A stretch of DNA of 64,000 bases from Pandoraea fibrosis (GTDB taxonomy: Bacteria; Pseudomonadota; Gammaproteobacteria; Burkholderiales; Burkholderiaceae). The notes under the pieces are model-generated. The model saw only the letters and a program-made list of their open reading frames with translations, was not told the origin of the DNA and searched no databases. This document shows positions 42,782 to 51,400 of this stretch, in pieces. Location: positions 1,798,001-1,862,000 of the forward strand of contig NZ_CP047385.1 of assembly GCF_000807775.2 (NCBI RefSeq), read 5' to 3'. Position 1 is the stretch's first letter; every line of letters starts with the position of its first letter. The position numbers and the translations under genes were made by a program.

Positions 42782-43855
42782 TCAGTTGCCTGCGCCGCGC
42801 GCCAGCCGGCGTGCACGCACGGCGTCGGCCAGCGTGTCGAGCACCTTCAGGCTGTCTTCCCAATCGATGCAGGCATCGGTGATGCTCTGACCGTAGGTCA
42901 GCGGCTTGCCCGGCACATGGTCCTGACGGCCAGCCACGAGGTGCGACTCGACCATCACGCCGATGATGCGGTCGTCGCCGCCGGCGATCTGGCGGGCGAT
43001 GTCTTCGCACACCGGGATCTGATTCTCGTGCTTCTTCTGGCTGTTGGCGTGCGAGGCGTCGATCATCACGCGCGCGGCCAGACCCGACTTGGCGATGTCG
43101 TCACAGGCGGTCTGCACGCTGGCGGCGTCATAGTTCGGGGTTTTGCCGCCGCGCAGAATCAGATGGCAGTCCTCGTTGCCCGACGTCGACACGATGGCCG
43201 AGTGGCCTCCCTTGGTCACCGACAGGAAATGGTGCGGCTGCGACGCGGCCTTGATGGCGTCGACGGCGATCTTCACGTTGCCGTCCGTGCCGTTCTTGAA
43301 GCCGACCGGGCACGACAGTCCCGACGCCAGTTCGCGGTGCACCTGCGATTCGGTGGTGCGTGCGCCGATGGCGCCCCACGACACGAGATCGGCGATGTAC
43401 TGCGGGCTGATCATGTCGAGGTATTCCGTACCGGCGGGCAGTCCCAGCGCATTGATCTGAGCAAGCAGCTCGCGCGCGAGGCGCAGGCCGTCATTGATCT
43501 TGAAGCTGTTGTCCATGTGCGGGTCGTTGATCAGCCCCTTCCAGCCCACGGTCGTGCGCGGCTTCTCGAAGTACACGCGCATCACGATCTCGAGTTCGCC
43601 CTTCAGGCGTTCGCGCTGTTCGACCAGTCGCGCGGCGTATTCCAGCGCCGCCTTCGTGTCGTGAATGGAGCACGGGCCGATGATGACGACGAGGCGATCT
43701 TCCATGCCATGCAGCACGCGGTGAATGGCGCCACGCGAGCGATGGATGAGGTCCGCGCTCTGCTCCGAGCAGGGGTATTCGCGAATCAGATGCGCCGGCG
43801 GCGTCAGTTCCTTGAGCTCACGAATACGGACGTCATCGGTGTTGTGGGGAGGCAT
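42782..43855 (-). CDS. aroG: 3-deoxy-7-phosphoheptulonate (DAHP) synthase AroG
   Basis: A 357-residue class I-alpha DAHP synthase, first committed step of aromatic amino-acid synthesis from PEP and erythrose 4-phosphate. Diagnostic segments are RLVVIIGPCSIHDTKAALEY, MRVYFEKPRTTVGWKGLINDP, FLSVTKGGHSAIVSTSGNEDC (partial) and MIDASHANSQKKHENQ. AGGAG lies 7 bases before ATG 43855. Feedback specificity (Phe or Tyr) cannot be read directly, but the 5' leader codes for an FYFYFF peptide followed by a terminator. This indicates control by Phe/Tyr supply. Confidence 0.96.
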   Translation of the reverse strand: MPPHNTDDVRIRELKELTPPAHLIREYPCSEQSADLIHRSRGAIHRVLHGMEDRLVVIIGPCSIHDTKAALEYAARLVEQRERLKGELEIVMRVYFEKPRTTVGWKGLINDPHMDNSFKINDGLRLARELLAQINALGLPAGTEYLDMISPQYIADLVSWGAIGARTTESQVHRELASGLSCPVGFKNGTDGNVKIAVDAIKAASQPHHFLSVTKGGHSAIVSTSGNEDCHLILRGGKTPNYDAASVQTACDDIAKSGLAARVMIDASHANSQKKHENQIPVCEDIARQIAGGDDRIIGVMVESHLVAGRQDHVPGKPLTYGQSITDACIDWEDSLKVLDTLADAVRARRLARGAGN

Positions 43856-43911
43856 GGTTTTTCTCCTGGGCAGTTCGGACTGCGGTTCGATTCTCGGGAT
43901 GCGGGTCAAAA

Positions 43912-43940
43912 AAAAACCGCCAGACTCGCTGGCGGTTTTT
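43912..43940 (-). terminator. Attenuator terminator in the aroG leader
   Basis: On the minus strand, AAAAACCGCCAG, a 5-base loop and CTGGCGGTTTTT form a strong stem followed by a run of nine T. It lies between the leader-peptide stop (43959) and aroG (43855). Its 5' arm (43927-43935, CCGCCAGCG on the minus strand) is also perfectly complementary, over 9 bases, to CGCTGGCGG at 43985-43993. This gives an alternative antiterminator. Confidence 0.85.
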
Positions 43941-43958
43941 CAGGATTCGTTTCGGTGC

Positions 43959-44039
43959 TTACTGCTGCAACTCCCCCTCTCCTTCCGCCAGCGGTGTGAG
44001 ATTCGCAAAAAAGTAAAAATAAAACTTATTGGCGGTCAT
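43959..44039 (-). CDS. aroG leader peptide (Phe/Tyr attenuation)
   Basis: A 26-residue reading frame, MTANKFYFYFFANLTPLAEG followed by EGELQQ and TAA. Six consecutive codons (6-11) are Phe-Tyr-Phe-Tyr-Phe-Phe, extremely unlikely by chance in such a high-GC genome. It lies 103 bases before aroG, directly ahead of the attenuator hairpin. Segment 1 (CCGCCA, codons 2-4), segment 2 (CGCTGGCGG, just after the aromatic run), segment 3 and segment 4 (terminator arms) can pair 1:2 + 3:4 or 2:3. Stalling at scarce Phe/Tyr-tRNA would free segment 2 and allow read-through. No clear Shine-Dalgarno precedes the ATG. Confidence 0.85.
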   Translation of the reverse strand: MTANKFYFYFFANLTPLAEGEGELQQ

Positions 44040-44091
44040 GAGGGATGTCGTTGACATTGCGTTGCAGGCGTTTGCCGTGCACAGAAACAAC

Positions 44092-44120
44092 TTTATACGC
44101 CTAATCGAATGACGCTGCAA
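44092..44120 (-). promoter_or_regulatory. aroG promoter
   Basis: On the minus strand, TTGCAG (44115-44120) and TATAAA (44092-44097) are 17 bases apart, a good sigma-70 promoter. Transcription would start about 45 bases before the leader-peptide ATG and downstream of the tldD terminator, so aroG is transcribed independently. Confidence 0.65.
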
Positions 44121-44217
44121 CCGTGTAAGACCGCCGAATGGCAGGAAAACGCGCGGAAATATCGCATTTTAATCACGAGATTTGCGCTGAAAATACGTGA
44201 TTTTCAAAAATCATGCG

Positions 44218-44245
44218 AAAACGCCCGGTTTGGCCCGGGCGTTTT
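44218..44245 (-). terminator. Terminator after tldD
   Basis: AAAACGCCCGG (44218-44228) pairs with CCGGGCGTTTT (44235-44245) around a short loop, giving an 11-bp stem with T-tract on the tldD strand. It lies about 75 bases after the tldD stop and ends the yhdP-nitrilase-tldD operon; the stretch from here to the aroG promoter contains no gene. Confidence 0.85.
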
Positions 44246-44321
44246 GCTATGCTTTACGCATTTTTTGCGGTGCGCCATCCGATGCGTGATGCCGGATGTG
44301 CTGCCTGCCGACGTGCCAACC

Positions 44322-45782
44322 TTACGCCGTGCCGCCGACCGTCATGTTTTCCATGCGCAGCGTCGGTTGGCCGACACCCACCGGCACGCTCTGGCCTTCC
44401 TTGCCACACACGCCCACACCTGAATCCAGTGCCATGTCGTTGCCGATCATCGTGACGTCCTTGAGCGATTCCGGACCGTTGCCGATCAATGTCGCGCCCT
44501 TGACCGGGTACGTGATCTTGCCGTCTTCGATCATGTACGCCTCGGACATCGAGAACACGAACTTGCCGTTGGTGATGTCGACCTGACCGCCGCCGAAATT
44601 CACGGCGTAGAGACCGCGCTTGACCGACGCAATGATCTCTTCAGGGTCCTTGTCGCCACCGAGCATGTACGTGTTGGTCATGCGAGGCATTGGAAGCGCG
44701 GCGTAGGATTCGCGGCGGCCGTTACCTGTGACCGGCATCTTCATCAGGCGTGCATTCAGGCTGTCTTGCATGTAGCCCTTCAGAATCCCGTCTTCGATCA
44801 GCGTGGTGCACTGCGTGGCATTGCCTTCGTCGTCGATGTTCAGCGAGCCGCGGCGGTTCGACAGCGTGCCGTCGTCGACCACGGTGACGCCCTTGGCTGC
44901 CACTCGCTCGCCGAGGCGGCCGGAGAAGGCCGAGGAACCCTTGCGGTTGAAGTCGCCTTCCAGCCCGTGGCCGACGGCCTCGTGCAACAGCACGCCAGGC
45001 CAGCCCGGGCCGAGCACGACGGTCATGGCACCGGCGGGTGCCGGGCGGGCATCGAGCTTGACGATGGCGCCATCGACCGCTTCCTTGACATACTTTTCGA
45101 GGAGGTCGTCGGTGAAGTAAGCGTAATCGAGGCGTGCGCCACCGCCGCTGTTGCCGATTTCGCGGCGACCGTTGGACTCGACGATCACGGTGACCGAGAC
45201 GCGCACGAGCGGGCGCACGTCGGCAGCAATCACGCCGTCGCTGCGCGCCACCAGCACGACATCGTATTCGCCGGCCAGTCCGGCCATGACTTGCTGCACG
45301 CGCGGATCGCGTGCGCGGGCCAGCTTTTCGATACGTTCAAGCAACGCCACTTTGCCGTTGGCGTCGAGCGAGGCCAGCGGATCGGACGGCAGATAGAGCC
45401 CGTGACCGGTGGCGTTGGCCAGTTTGTTGCCGACTTTCACGCGTCCGCGTCCGGCCGTGGCAATGCTGCGCGTGGCGGCGGCCGCGTCCTTCAGGGCGAT
45501 CTCGGAGATGTCGTCGGAGTAGGCGAATGCGGTGCGGTCGCCCACGATGGCGCGCACACCCACGCCCTGATCGATCGAGAACGAACCCGATTTGACGATG
45601 CCTTCCTCGAGGCTCCACGCTTCGCTGCGCGTGTACTGGAAGTACAGATCGGCGTAATCCACGCGGTGCGTGAAGATATCGCCGAGGGCGCGTTGGAGAT
45701 GGCTTTCGTCGAGGCCGTAGGGCGTGAGCAGCAGCTCGCGGGCCGTGGCCAGGTTCTGGATGCCGGTGTCGATGATTTTCAT
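44322..45782 (-). CDS. tldD: Metalloprotease TldD
   Basis: A 486-residue subunit of the TldD/TldE (PmbA) zinc protease, which degrades unfolded or leader-type peptides, such as those of microcins, and the CcdA antitoxin. The zinc site is in [22 protein letters not shown] (partly quoted; HEAVGH). The C-terminal Cys-rich-type end reads [16 protein letters not shown]. It needs TldE for activity, which is not in this window. It is last in the yhdP-nitrilase-tldD run, 53 bases after the nitrilase gene, and is followed by a strong terminator. Confidence 0.95.
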   Translation of the reverse strand: MKIIDTGIQNLATARELLLTPYGLDESHLQRALGDIFTHRVDYADLYFQYTRSEAWSLEEGIVKSGSFSIDQGVGVRAIVGDRTAFAYSDDISEIALKDAAAATRSIATAGRGRVKVGNKLANATGHGLYLPSDPLASLDANGKVALLERIEKLARARDPRVQQVMAGLAGEYDVVLVARSDGVIAADVRPLVRVSVTVIVESNGRREIGNSGGGARLDYAYFTDDLLEKYVKEAVDGAIVKLDARPAPAGAMTVVLGPGWPGVLLHEAVGHGLEGDFNRKGSSAFSGRLGERVAAKGVTVVDDGTLSNRRGSLNIDDEGNATQCTTLIEDGILKGYMQDSLNARLMKMPVTGNGRRESYAALPMPRMTNTYMLGGDKDPEEIIASVKRGLYAVNFGGGQVDITNGKFVFSMSEAYMIEDGKITYPVKGATLIGNGPESLKDVTMIGNDMALDSGVGVCGKEGQSVPVGVGQPTLRMENMTVGGTA

Positions 45783-45835
45783 GCGGTGTCAGGCCAAGGA
45801 AATGTATTCGGTAGATGAGGGCGGACTCGGGGAAA

Positions 45836-46711
45836 TCAACCTTGCAGCACGCGGTGTCGCCACGCTGGCAGGCTCTGCCGCACGCCGGCCAGCCGGGCCG
45901 GGTCAATATCGCCGACGACCACGCCGGCGCCTTCCGCTTCTCGCTGGGCGACGATATCGCCCCACGGGTCGATCAGCATGGAATGCCCCCAGGTGCGCCG
46001 CCCGTTCTCGTGGTGTCCGCCCTGCGCGGACGCCAGCACGTAACACTGGTTCTCGATAGCTCGCGCGCGCAGCAGCAACTCCCAGTGCGCGCGGCCCGTG
46101 GTGTAGGTGAAGGCGGCGGGTACGACCATGAGCGTACAGTCGCCCATGGCACGGTACAACTCGGGAAAACGCAGGTCGTAGCAGACCGACAGTCCCACGC
46201 GGCCAAACGGCGCTTCAAACGTGCGTACGGCATCGCCCGGGCGGATGGTGCGTGCTTCGTCGTAGGCTTCTTCTCCTTTGACGAAATTGAACAAGTGAAT
46301 CTTGTCATAGCGGGCCGCCGGGGCGCCGTCGGGTGAGAAAACCAGCGTGGTGTTGAGCACGCGCTCCGGTTCGGGCGCTGCCAGTGGCAGCGTGCCGCCG
46401 ATGAGCCACACACCGTGACGACGGGCCGTCTCGGCGAGAAAGTCCTGAATCGGTCCGTGACCCGGCGTCTCGCGCAGGGCGAGCTTGTCGGTGTCGCGCT
46501 GGCCCATGTAGCAGAAGTACTCGGGCAGCAGCACCAGTTGTGCGCCGGCGTCTGCCGCCTCGGCGACCAGACGGCCGGCCTCACGGAGATTGCGCTCGAC
46601 GTCGGGGGCGCTCACCATCTGCGCCGCTGCGACGCGCACCGGGGCCCCCGTGCTTGCTGCGGACGTGGCAGATGCCGATATGGCGGCTGACTTTGTGTCG
46701 GGACTCGTCAT
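45836..46711 (-). CDS. Carbon-nitrogen hydrolase (Nit/omega-amidase, deaminated glutathione amidase type)
   Basis: A 291-residue nitrilase-superfamily amidase. The catalytic triad is visible as Glu in LLPEYFCYMG, Lys in RYDKIHLFNF and Cys in LSVCYDLRFPELYR. It most resembles Nit1/YbeM-type enzymes that hydrolyse deaminated glutathione, a metabolite-repair reaction. The N-terminal 25 residues are Ala/Ser-rich and may be dispensable; a later start is possible. It lies between yhdP (76-base gap) and tldD, a common order in Burkholderiaceae. Confidence 0.88.
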   Translation of the reverse strand: MTSPDTKSAAISASATSAASTGAPVRVAAAQMVSAPDVERNLREAGRLVAEAADAGAQLVLLPEYFCYMGQRDTDKLALRETPGHGPIQDFLAETARRHGVWLIGGTLPLAAPEPERVLNTTLVFSPDGAPAARYDKIHLFNFVKGEEAYDEARTIRPGDAVRTFEAPFGRVGLSVCYDLRFPELYRAMGDCTLMVVPAAFTYTTGRAHWELLLRARAIENQCYVLASAQGGHHENGRRTWGHSMLIDPWGDIVAQREAEGAGVVVGDIDPARLAGVRQSLPAWRHRVLQG

Positions 46712-46787
46712 GTATTAGCTGGATTCGGAGCGGATTACCGTGTCGTGCCGGGTGTCATGCGAAGTGTTGCGGACGCTTCGGAGGCGC

Positions 46788-49700
46788 TCAGTTGCCGCGC
46801 ATTCCGACCGGCGGGACGCTGTTTTGCGCCTCAGGCCGGTCGACCGGGGATGCGTTGATCTTACTCTTATTGCCGCTGCCCTGTCCGATGACCGGATTGT
46901 CCCAGGAGCCGGTCACGTGATAGGTCGTCGAGAGCGTGCGGGAGAGCTGATCGCCCAGCGCCAGTTGTGCGAAGAACGTGCCGATGCCCAGCGCCGGGTT
47001 GATGATGGCCCACGCGAGCGACGCCGACGCCGCGTTGATCTTCGGCAGTACCAATACGTTCAGGTCCTGCGTCTCGTGGGCGAGATCGGTGTGGCCGTCG
47101 ATCTTGATCGTCGCCGCACTGGAGTTGATCGTCAGATCGTCGGTGTTCGCGACACCGGCCTGCATGGTGGCGTTGCCCTCGATGCTATCGAACGGCAGCC
47201 CGCTGCCGATCACGCTGTTGAAGTCGAACGTGAGGATCTTGGCGAGGGTCTGCACCGACAGAATGCCCAGCAGCTTGGCCAGTCCCGGGTCGGCCTTCAG
47301 GATTTGCCCGCGCTTGAGATCGATGGCGACCTTGCCGCCGAGCGTCGGGTAATCGATGGCGTCGGGGCCGCCGCGCCAGCCGAAGCGGCCCGAGACCGTG
47401 CCCGCGCCATCCTTGAGGGTCTTGGGCAGTCCCAGACGATCGAGCAGGCCGCCGGCGTCCTTCACTTCTAGGTTGAAGTCGAGCACGGTGCGTCGCGGCA
47501 CGTCGTCGTTGCTGCCCGTTGCGGCGGCGGCCGCTGCCCGGCGGCGCGACGTGCGCCAGTTGCCCTTCACGTCGAGCGTGGCGGCGCTGTTGCTCAACTC
47601 CAGTTTGGTCAATTGCCACACGGGCACGCCGTCTTCGAGATCGTTGTGCGCATTCAACTGCAGGCGACCCAGCGGCTTGTCGCGCAGCACGAAATCGTTC
47701 GCGACGACATCGATGGCAGGGAATTCGTCGCTAGGTTCGTCGAGGACTTGTGTGAGCACATCGCTGCCGTGCTCTTCGCGCGGAATGACCAGTTTCGCCA
47801 GGCGTGCCCGGACGGTGCCAGACGGGTTCTTCGCATCGGGAGCATGCCATTGCGCGAAGCCGGAAACGAGATCGGACGCGAGGCTCACCTGCCAGTCGCG
47901 GTCGTTGCGTTGCGCTCCCACGACCAGTTCCGGCCACAGACGCGACATCAGACGCACTTGCTTCGCGTGCAGCGCCAGACGCGTCGGCAGGTAGGGGGTC
48001 AGCGCGCCGAACTCGTCGCGCGCAGCGGCTGCCGTGGCCGCAGGGGCGGGCGGCGAGCCTTGTGTGCCGGGCGTGACGGCGTCGCTGCCGAGCGACGCGA
48101 TCACGCTACGCCAGGCGTCCACGTCCAGCATGTCGAACTGGGCGGCGACCTGCACGCCTTCGCGCGGTGCGGGCACGGGCTGGTTGATGCCGATGCCGCC
48201 ACGCAGCACGTCGACGTGTCCGCTATTGCCCGCCGCGTGCTGTTGCACGTAGTTGCCCTGCACGCTGCCGATGGCGAAATCGAGCGTATCGATGCGACGC
48301 CCGCCCGGATTTGCCTGAGGGCGCAAGGTGAAGCGCGCGGGCAGCGCCGTCTCGGCGCTCTTGCCGAGCGGGGCAGGCAGGTTCACGGCCAGACCGGCGA
48401 GGGTGGATTGTACGGCCACGTCGGTCATGCCCTGACGCACCGTGACCGCCGCCGTGTAGGGCGTGCTGCCCGTCATGCGTTTGGCAAGCTGTGCGAGGGT
48501 GGCGTTTTCACGGTTCTCGCGCAGCCCCTGCGCGCTCATCGTTCCATTGATATTCAGGGCGATGGTGCCATCGTCGCGGCTGCCACCCGAGGCACGCACG
48601 TCGCCGCCAAGGAACGTGCCGCGCAGATTGTCCAGCGAGATGCCACGCTCGGTGAAGGCCAGTTCACCTTCCACCGCGCCGAAGGTCGGCAGCCCGCTCA
48701 GCAGCGTGACGTCGTTGCGCAGGAAGCGCGCGCGTCCCGTGACCTTCGAGCGGTCGGTGTGCTCCAGCGGCATCGAGAGCTGCATCGCCAACTGGGTGGT
48801 GCCGTTCGCGCGCGTGTCCTCGGTGAAGTCGCCGATCCAGTGCCCCACCGGGCTGCCGTTCAGGTACTTCACGAAGTCGGTGGCCGGGCCGCGCGCGTCG
48901 CCCTTGAGCGTCAGCACGGAACTGTCCTGGCCAATCTCGTTGATGTCGCCCACCACTTGCGTGAGCGTCACACCGAAGACCGAGCCGCTGTCGATGGCGA
49001 TATGCAGCTTGTCGGCATCGAAGCGCAGATTGCCGCGCACTTTCTCGAAGGCGGGCCACACTTCCGTGTGTCCGGGGCGCAGCGGCGAGGGGTTGAAGGT
49101 GACGTCCACCAGCGGGATGTCGAGACGGAACTTGCCGCCCCCCTTGCCGTAAGGAAAGTCTTCGAGATCGCCCTGGACGGTGAACGGGGCGTTCTGCACC
49201 GTGCCTGCAAGCAGGGCGCGTTGCAGATAGTCGCGCACGCTTGCGCCAATGTCCGTCGGCAGATAACGCGGCACCGCATTGGCATTTGCCCGCACGATGC
49301 TGCCCTTCAGGTCGACGATGCCGTTGCCCTTGCCGCCGTTATGCCAGGTGCCGCTCACGTCGCCGGTCAACTCGGGGTTTTGCAGATGCAGGGCGTCGAC
49401 ACGGACCTGCACGTTGGCCGGCGCGTCGGGCTTGGTCGCGGCGTGCGAGACTCGCCACGACGTGCGCGCGCTCATGACGTCGAGGTCGATGCGCGGCTGG
49501 TCGAAGCGGCCGGGGAAGTCGAGCGTGGTGTTCTTCGCGTCCAGTGTCAGGCTGCCGCGCGACTGATCGGCATCGATGTGACCGCTCAGATTGGCGAAGC
49601 CGGGGCGCCCCGCGTTGGGTGAGCCGGGCGTCGTCGGGGGATGCTGGCTTGGCGCACTGTCGACCCCCAGCGCTTCGAAATCGGCCACGACGCGATACCG

Positions 49701-51227
49701 GTCGCGCTCGGGCGGCAGTTGCTTGATACCCGGCAAATCGCGCCAGTTGCCCGGACCGTGGGGCTTTGGCGCCTGATAGTTGACATCGAAATTGGCCAGA
49801 CGGCCGCGCGGCCGGAAGCTCGCGAGCGTATCGCGCGTCTGCGAATCGATCGGCAACGACGGCACGAGCGCCATGGCGGCGCCGATGTCGAAGCGTGGGC
49901 CTGCGAGGGCCACATGCAGGCCGGTCGTCTCGTTGCCGGGGGCGTAGGTGCCGCGCAGATCGGGAACATCGAGGGTCGGACGGCCGGCCGCCTGCAACGT
50001 CAGGTCGCGGGCGCGCAGATTCCAGCCGGCGTCGGGCTGTGCCCCTGCGCGGGTAAGGTCGATCCGGCCCTGCGTCGCGTCGAAGGTGAGCGGCGGCAGG
50101 TCGTCGGCCAATTGCACCGAGGTGTTCTCGCCGGCAGCGCGCAGCGTGGCGCCTGTGAGCGCACCGCTGTCGAAGTCGACCCAGGCACGGGCAGCCACGC
50201 GGCCACGCGAATCCTTGCCGGGCAAATCGACGTATCGTGCCAGCTCGGCGACATCGAGCGTGCCGACATCGGCGTAGATCTGACCGCGCCAGCGTTTGAC
50301 TTCACCGGGACGGGCGAACAGCGGATTGGTGAAGCGCGCGCGAATATCGAGTGGCGCGACGATGCCCTGCGGCGGATTTGCCTGCATGCCGAAACGATGC
50401 TCGAAGCCGCGATTGCGGAGCATCGCATTGACCTTCGAGACGACGACTTCGGGCACATCCCGCGAGGCGTCACGCCAGCGCACGGTGCCATTGCGAACGA
50501 CGACGCGGGCCTGACGCATCAGCCAATCGATCCCGGTCGCGTCCGTCGTGTTGCCATTGCCGGTCACGGGCATGCCTGCGGCGAGGATCGTCCCGTCGGC
50601 GAGTCGCTCGACGGTGAGGTCCGGTTCGTAGAGCGTGAGGCTCGACAGACGCAGATCGAAATGGATCAGGCTGGTCCACGAGAGCACGGCGTCGAGACGG
50701 TGGAGCGTCAGGCCGGGTTCGACCGGCGGCGGCGCGCCGGGCGGCCCATAACGCACCACGGGCGGATTGTCGGACGCGGCAGGCGTTGATGCCGCCGGGG
50801 CGCTCGAAGCGACTGAAGCGCCCGATACCCCGGACGCCCCCGACGGGACAGTCTGACGCGTGGGCTTCACCGCGGCGACCACCCGGGCAACCGTCGAGGC
50901 TTTGGGAGTCGCGCTGGGCGTGGCGCGCATGATGCGCACGTCTTCGAGCGTGAGGTAAGGGTGCCAGCCGCGCCAGACAGCATCGACGCGGCCGATGGTG
51001 ACGGGCAGTCCGATCGCGCGTGTGGCGGCCGCTTCGATCTGAGGGCGGTAATCCGAGACACGCGGGAGGATGATGTACCGGGTCGCGAGGACGACGGCGC
51101 CCAGTCCGAAATAACCGATGACGATAAGCGCCAGCAGCCATTCCAGGCCCAGGCGCAAGCCACGCGGCAGTGACGAGAACCAGGACCGGGTCGCAGTCGG
51201 CGAGGCGGGCGGCTTACGGTCGGTCAT
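46788..51227 (-). CDS. yhdP: YhdP family protein (AsmA-like envelope lipid transport)
   Basis: A 1479-residue inner-membrane-anchored protein projecting into the periplasm. There is one N-terminal helix (about residues 28-52: LEWLLALIVIGYFGLGAVVL), then VSDYRPQIEAAATRAIGLPVTIG, the AsmA-type opening. The rest is long repetitive beta structure (DUF3971/AsmA_2 type) expected to form a hydrophobic groove; members with TamB and YdbH move phospholipids to the outer membrane. A Ser/Ala/Pro-rich insert lies near residues 110-160. It is divergent from glnE and leads the operon with nitrilase and tldD. Large antisense frames over it are shadows. Confidence 0.93.
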   Translation of the reverse strand: MTDRKPPASPTATRSWFSSLPRGLRLGLEWLLALIVIGYFGLGAVVLATRYIILPRVSDYRPQIEAAATRAIGLPVTIGRVDAVWRGWHPYLTLEDVRIMRATPSATPKASTVARVVAAVKPTRQTVPSGASGVSGASVASSAPAASTPAASDNPPVVRYGPPGAPPPVEPGLTLHRLDAVLSWTSLIHFDLRLSSLTLYEPDLTVERLADGTILAAGMPVTGNGNTTDATGIDWLMRQARVVVRNGTVRWRDASRDVPEVVVSKVNAMLRNRGFEHRFGMQANPPQGIVAPLDIRARFTNPLFARPGEVKRWRGQIYADVGTLDVAELARYVDLPGKDSRGRVAARAWVDFDSGALTGATLRAAGENTSVQLADDLPPLTFDATQGRIDLTRAGAQPDAGWNLRARDLTLQAAGRPTLDVPDLRGTYAPGNETTGLHVALAGPRFDIGAAMALVPSLPIDSQTRDTLASFRPRGRLANFDVNYQAPKPHGPGNWRDLPGIKQLPPERDRYRVVADFEALGVDSAPSQHPPTTPGSPNAGRPGFANLSGHIDADQSRGSLTLDAKNTTLDFPGRFDQPRIDLDVMSARTSWRVSHAATKPDAPANVQVRVDALHLQNPELTGDVSGTWHNGGKGNGIVDLKGSIVRANANAVPRYLPTDIGASVRDYLQRALLAGTVQNAPFTVQGDLEDFPYGKGGGKFRLDIPLVDVTFNPSPLRPGHTEVWPAFEKVRGNLRFDADKLHIAIDSGSVFGVTLTQVVGDINEIGQDSSVLTLKGDARGPATDFVKYLNGSPVGHWIGDFTEDTRANGTTQLAMQLSMPLEHTDRSKVTGRARFLRNDVTLLSGLPTFGAVEGELAFTERGISLDNLRGTFLGGDVRASGGSRDDGTIALNINGTMSAQGLRENRENATLAQLAKRMTGSTPYTAAVTVRQGMTDVAVQSTLAGLAVNLPAPLGKSAETALPARFTLRPQANPGGRRIDTLDFAIGSVQGNYVQQHAAGNSGHVDVLRGGIGINQPVPAPREGVQVAAQFDMLDVDAWRSVIASLGSDAVTPGTQGSPPAPAATAAAARDEFGALTPYLPTRLALHAKQVRLMSRLWPELVVGAQRNDRDWQVSLASDLVSGFAQWHAPDAKNPSGTVRARLAKLVIPREEHGSDVLTQVLDEPSDEFPAIDVVANDFVLRDKPLGRLQLNAHNDLEDGVPVWQLTKLELSNSAATLDVKGNWRTSRRRAAAAAATGSNDDVPRRTVLDFNLEVKDAGGLLDRLGLPKTLKDGAGTVSGRFGWRGGPDAIDYPTLGGKVAIDLKRGQILKADPGLAKLLGILSVQTLAKILTFDFNSVIGSGLPFDSIEGNATMQAGVANTDDLTINSSAATIKIDGHTDLAHETQDLNVLVLPKINAASASLAWAIINPALGIGTFFAQLALGDQLSRTLSTTYHVTGSWDNPVIGQGSGNKSKINASPVDRPEAQNSVPPVGMRGN

Positions 51228-51400
51228 GCTGCGCGTCTACGAGGGAATGTGGTAGTTTCTGTGGCAAAGACTGTAACACAAGCCCAAGACCCTCCGAAGG
51301 CTCGGCCGTAGGAGAAATAGACATGTGATCCGGCGTTTCATCGCGCATCGGTAAGCATGCGAAAGTCTCTTCATTCTCATTGCTGACCGGAACCCCGCCA

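Noticed and set aside
47613..49622. 669-residue plus-strand frame inside yhdP
   Set aside because: Antisense shadow produced by high GC at third positions; Arg/His-rich, no motif, fully within a confident gene.
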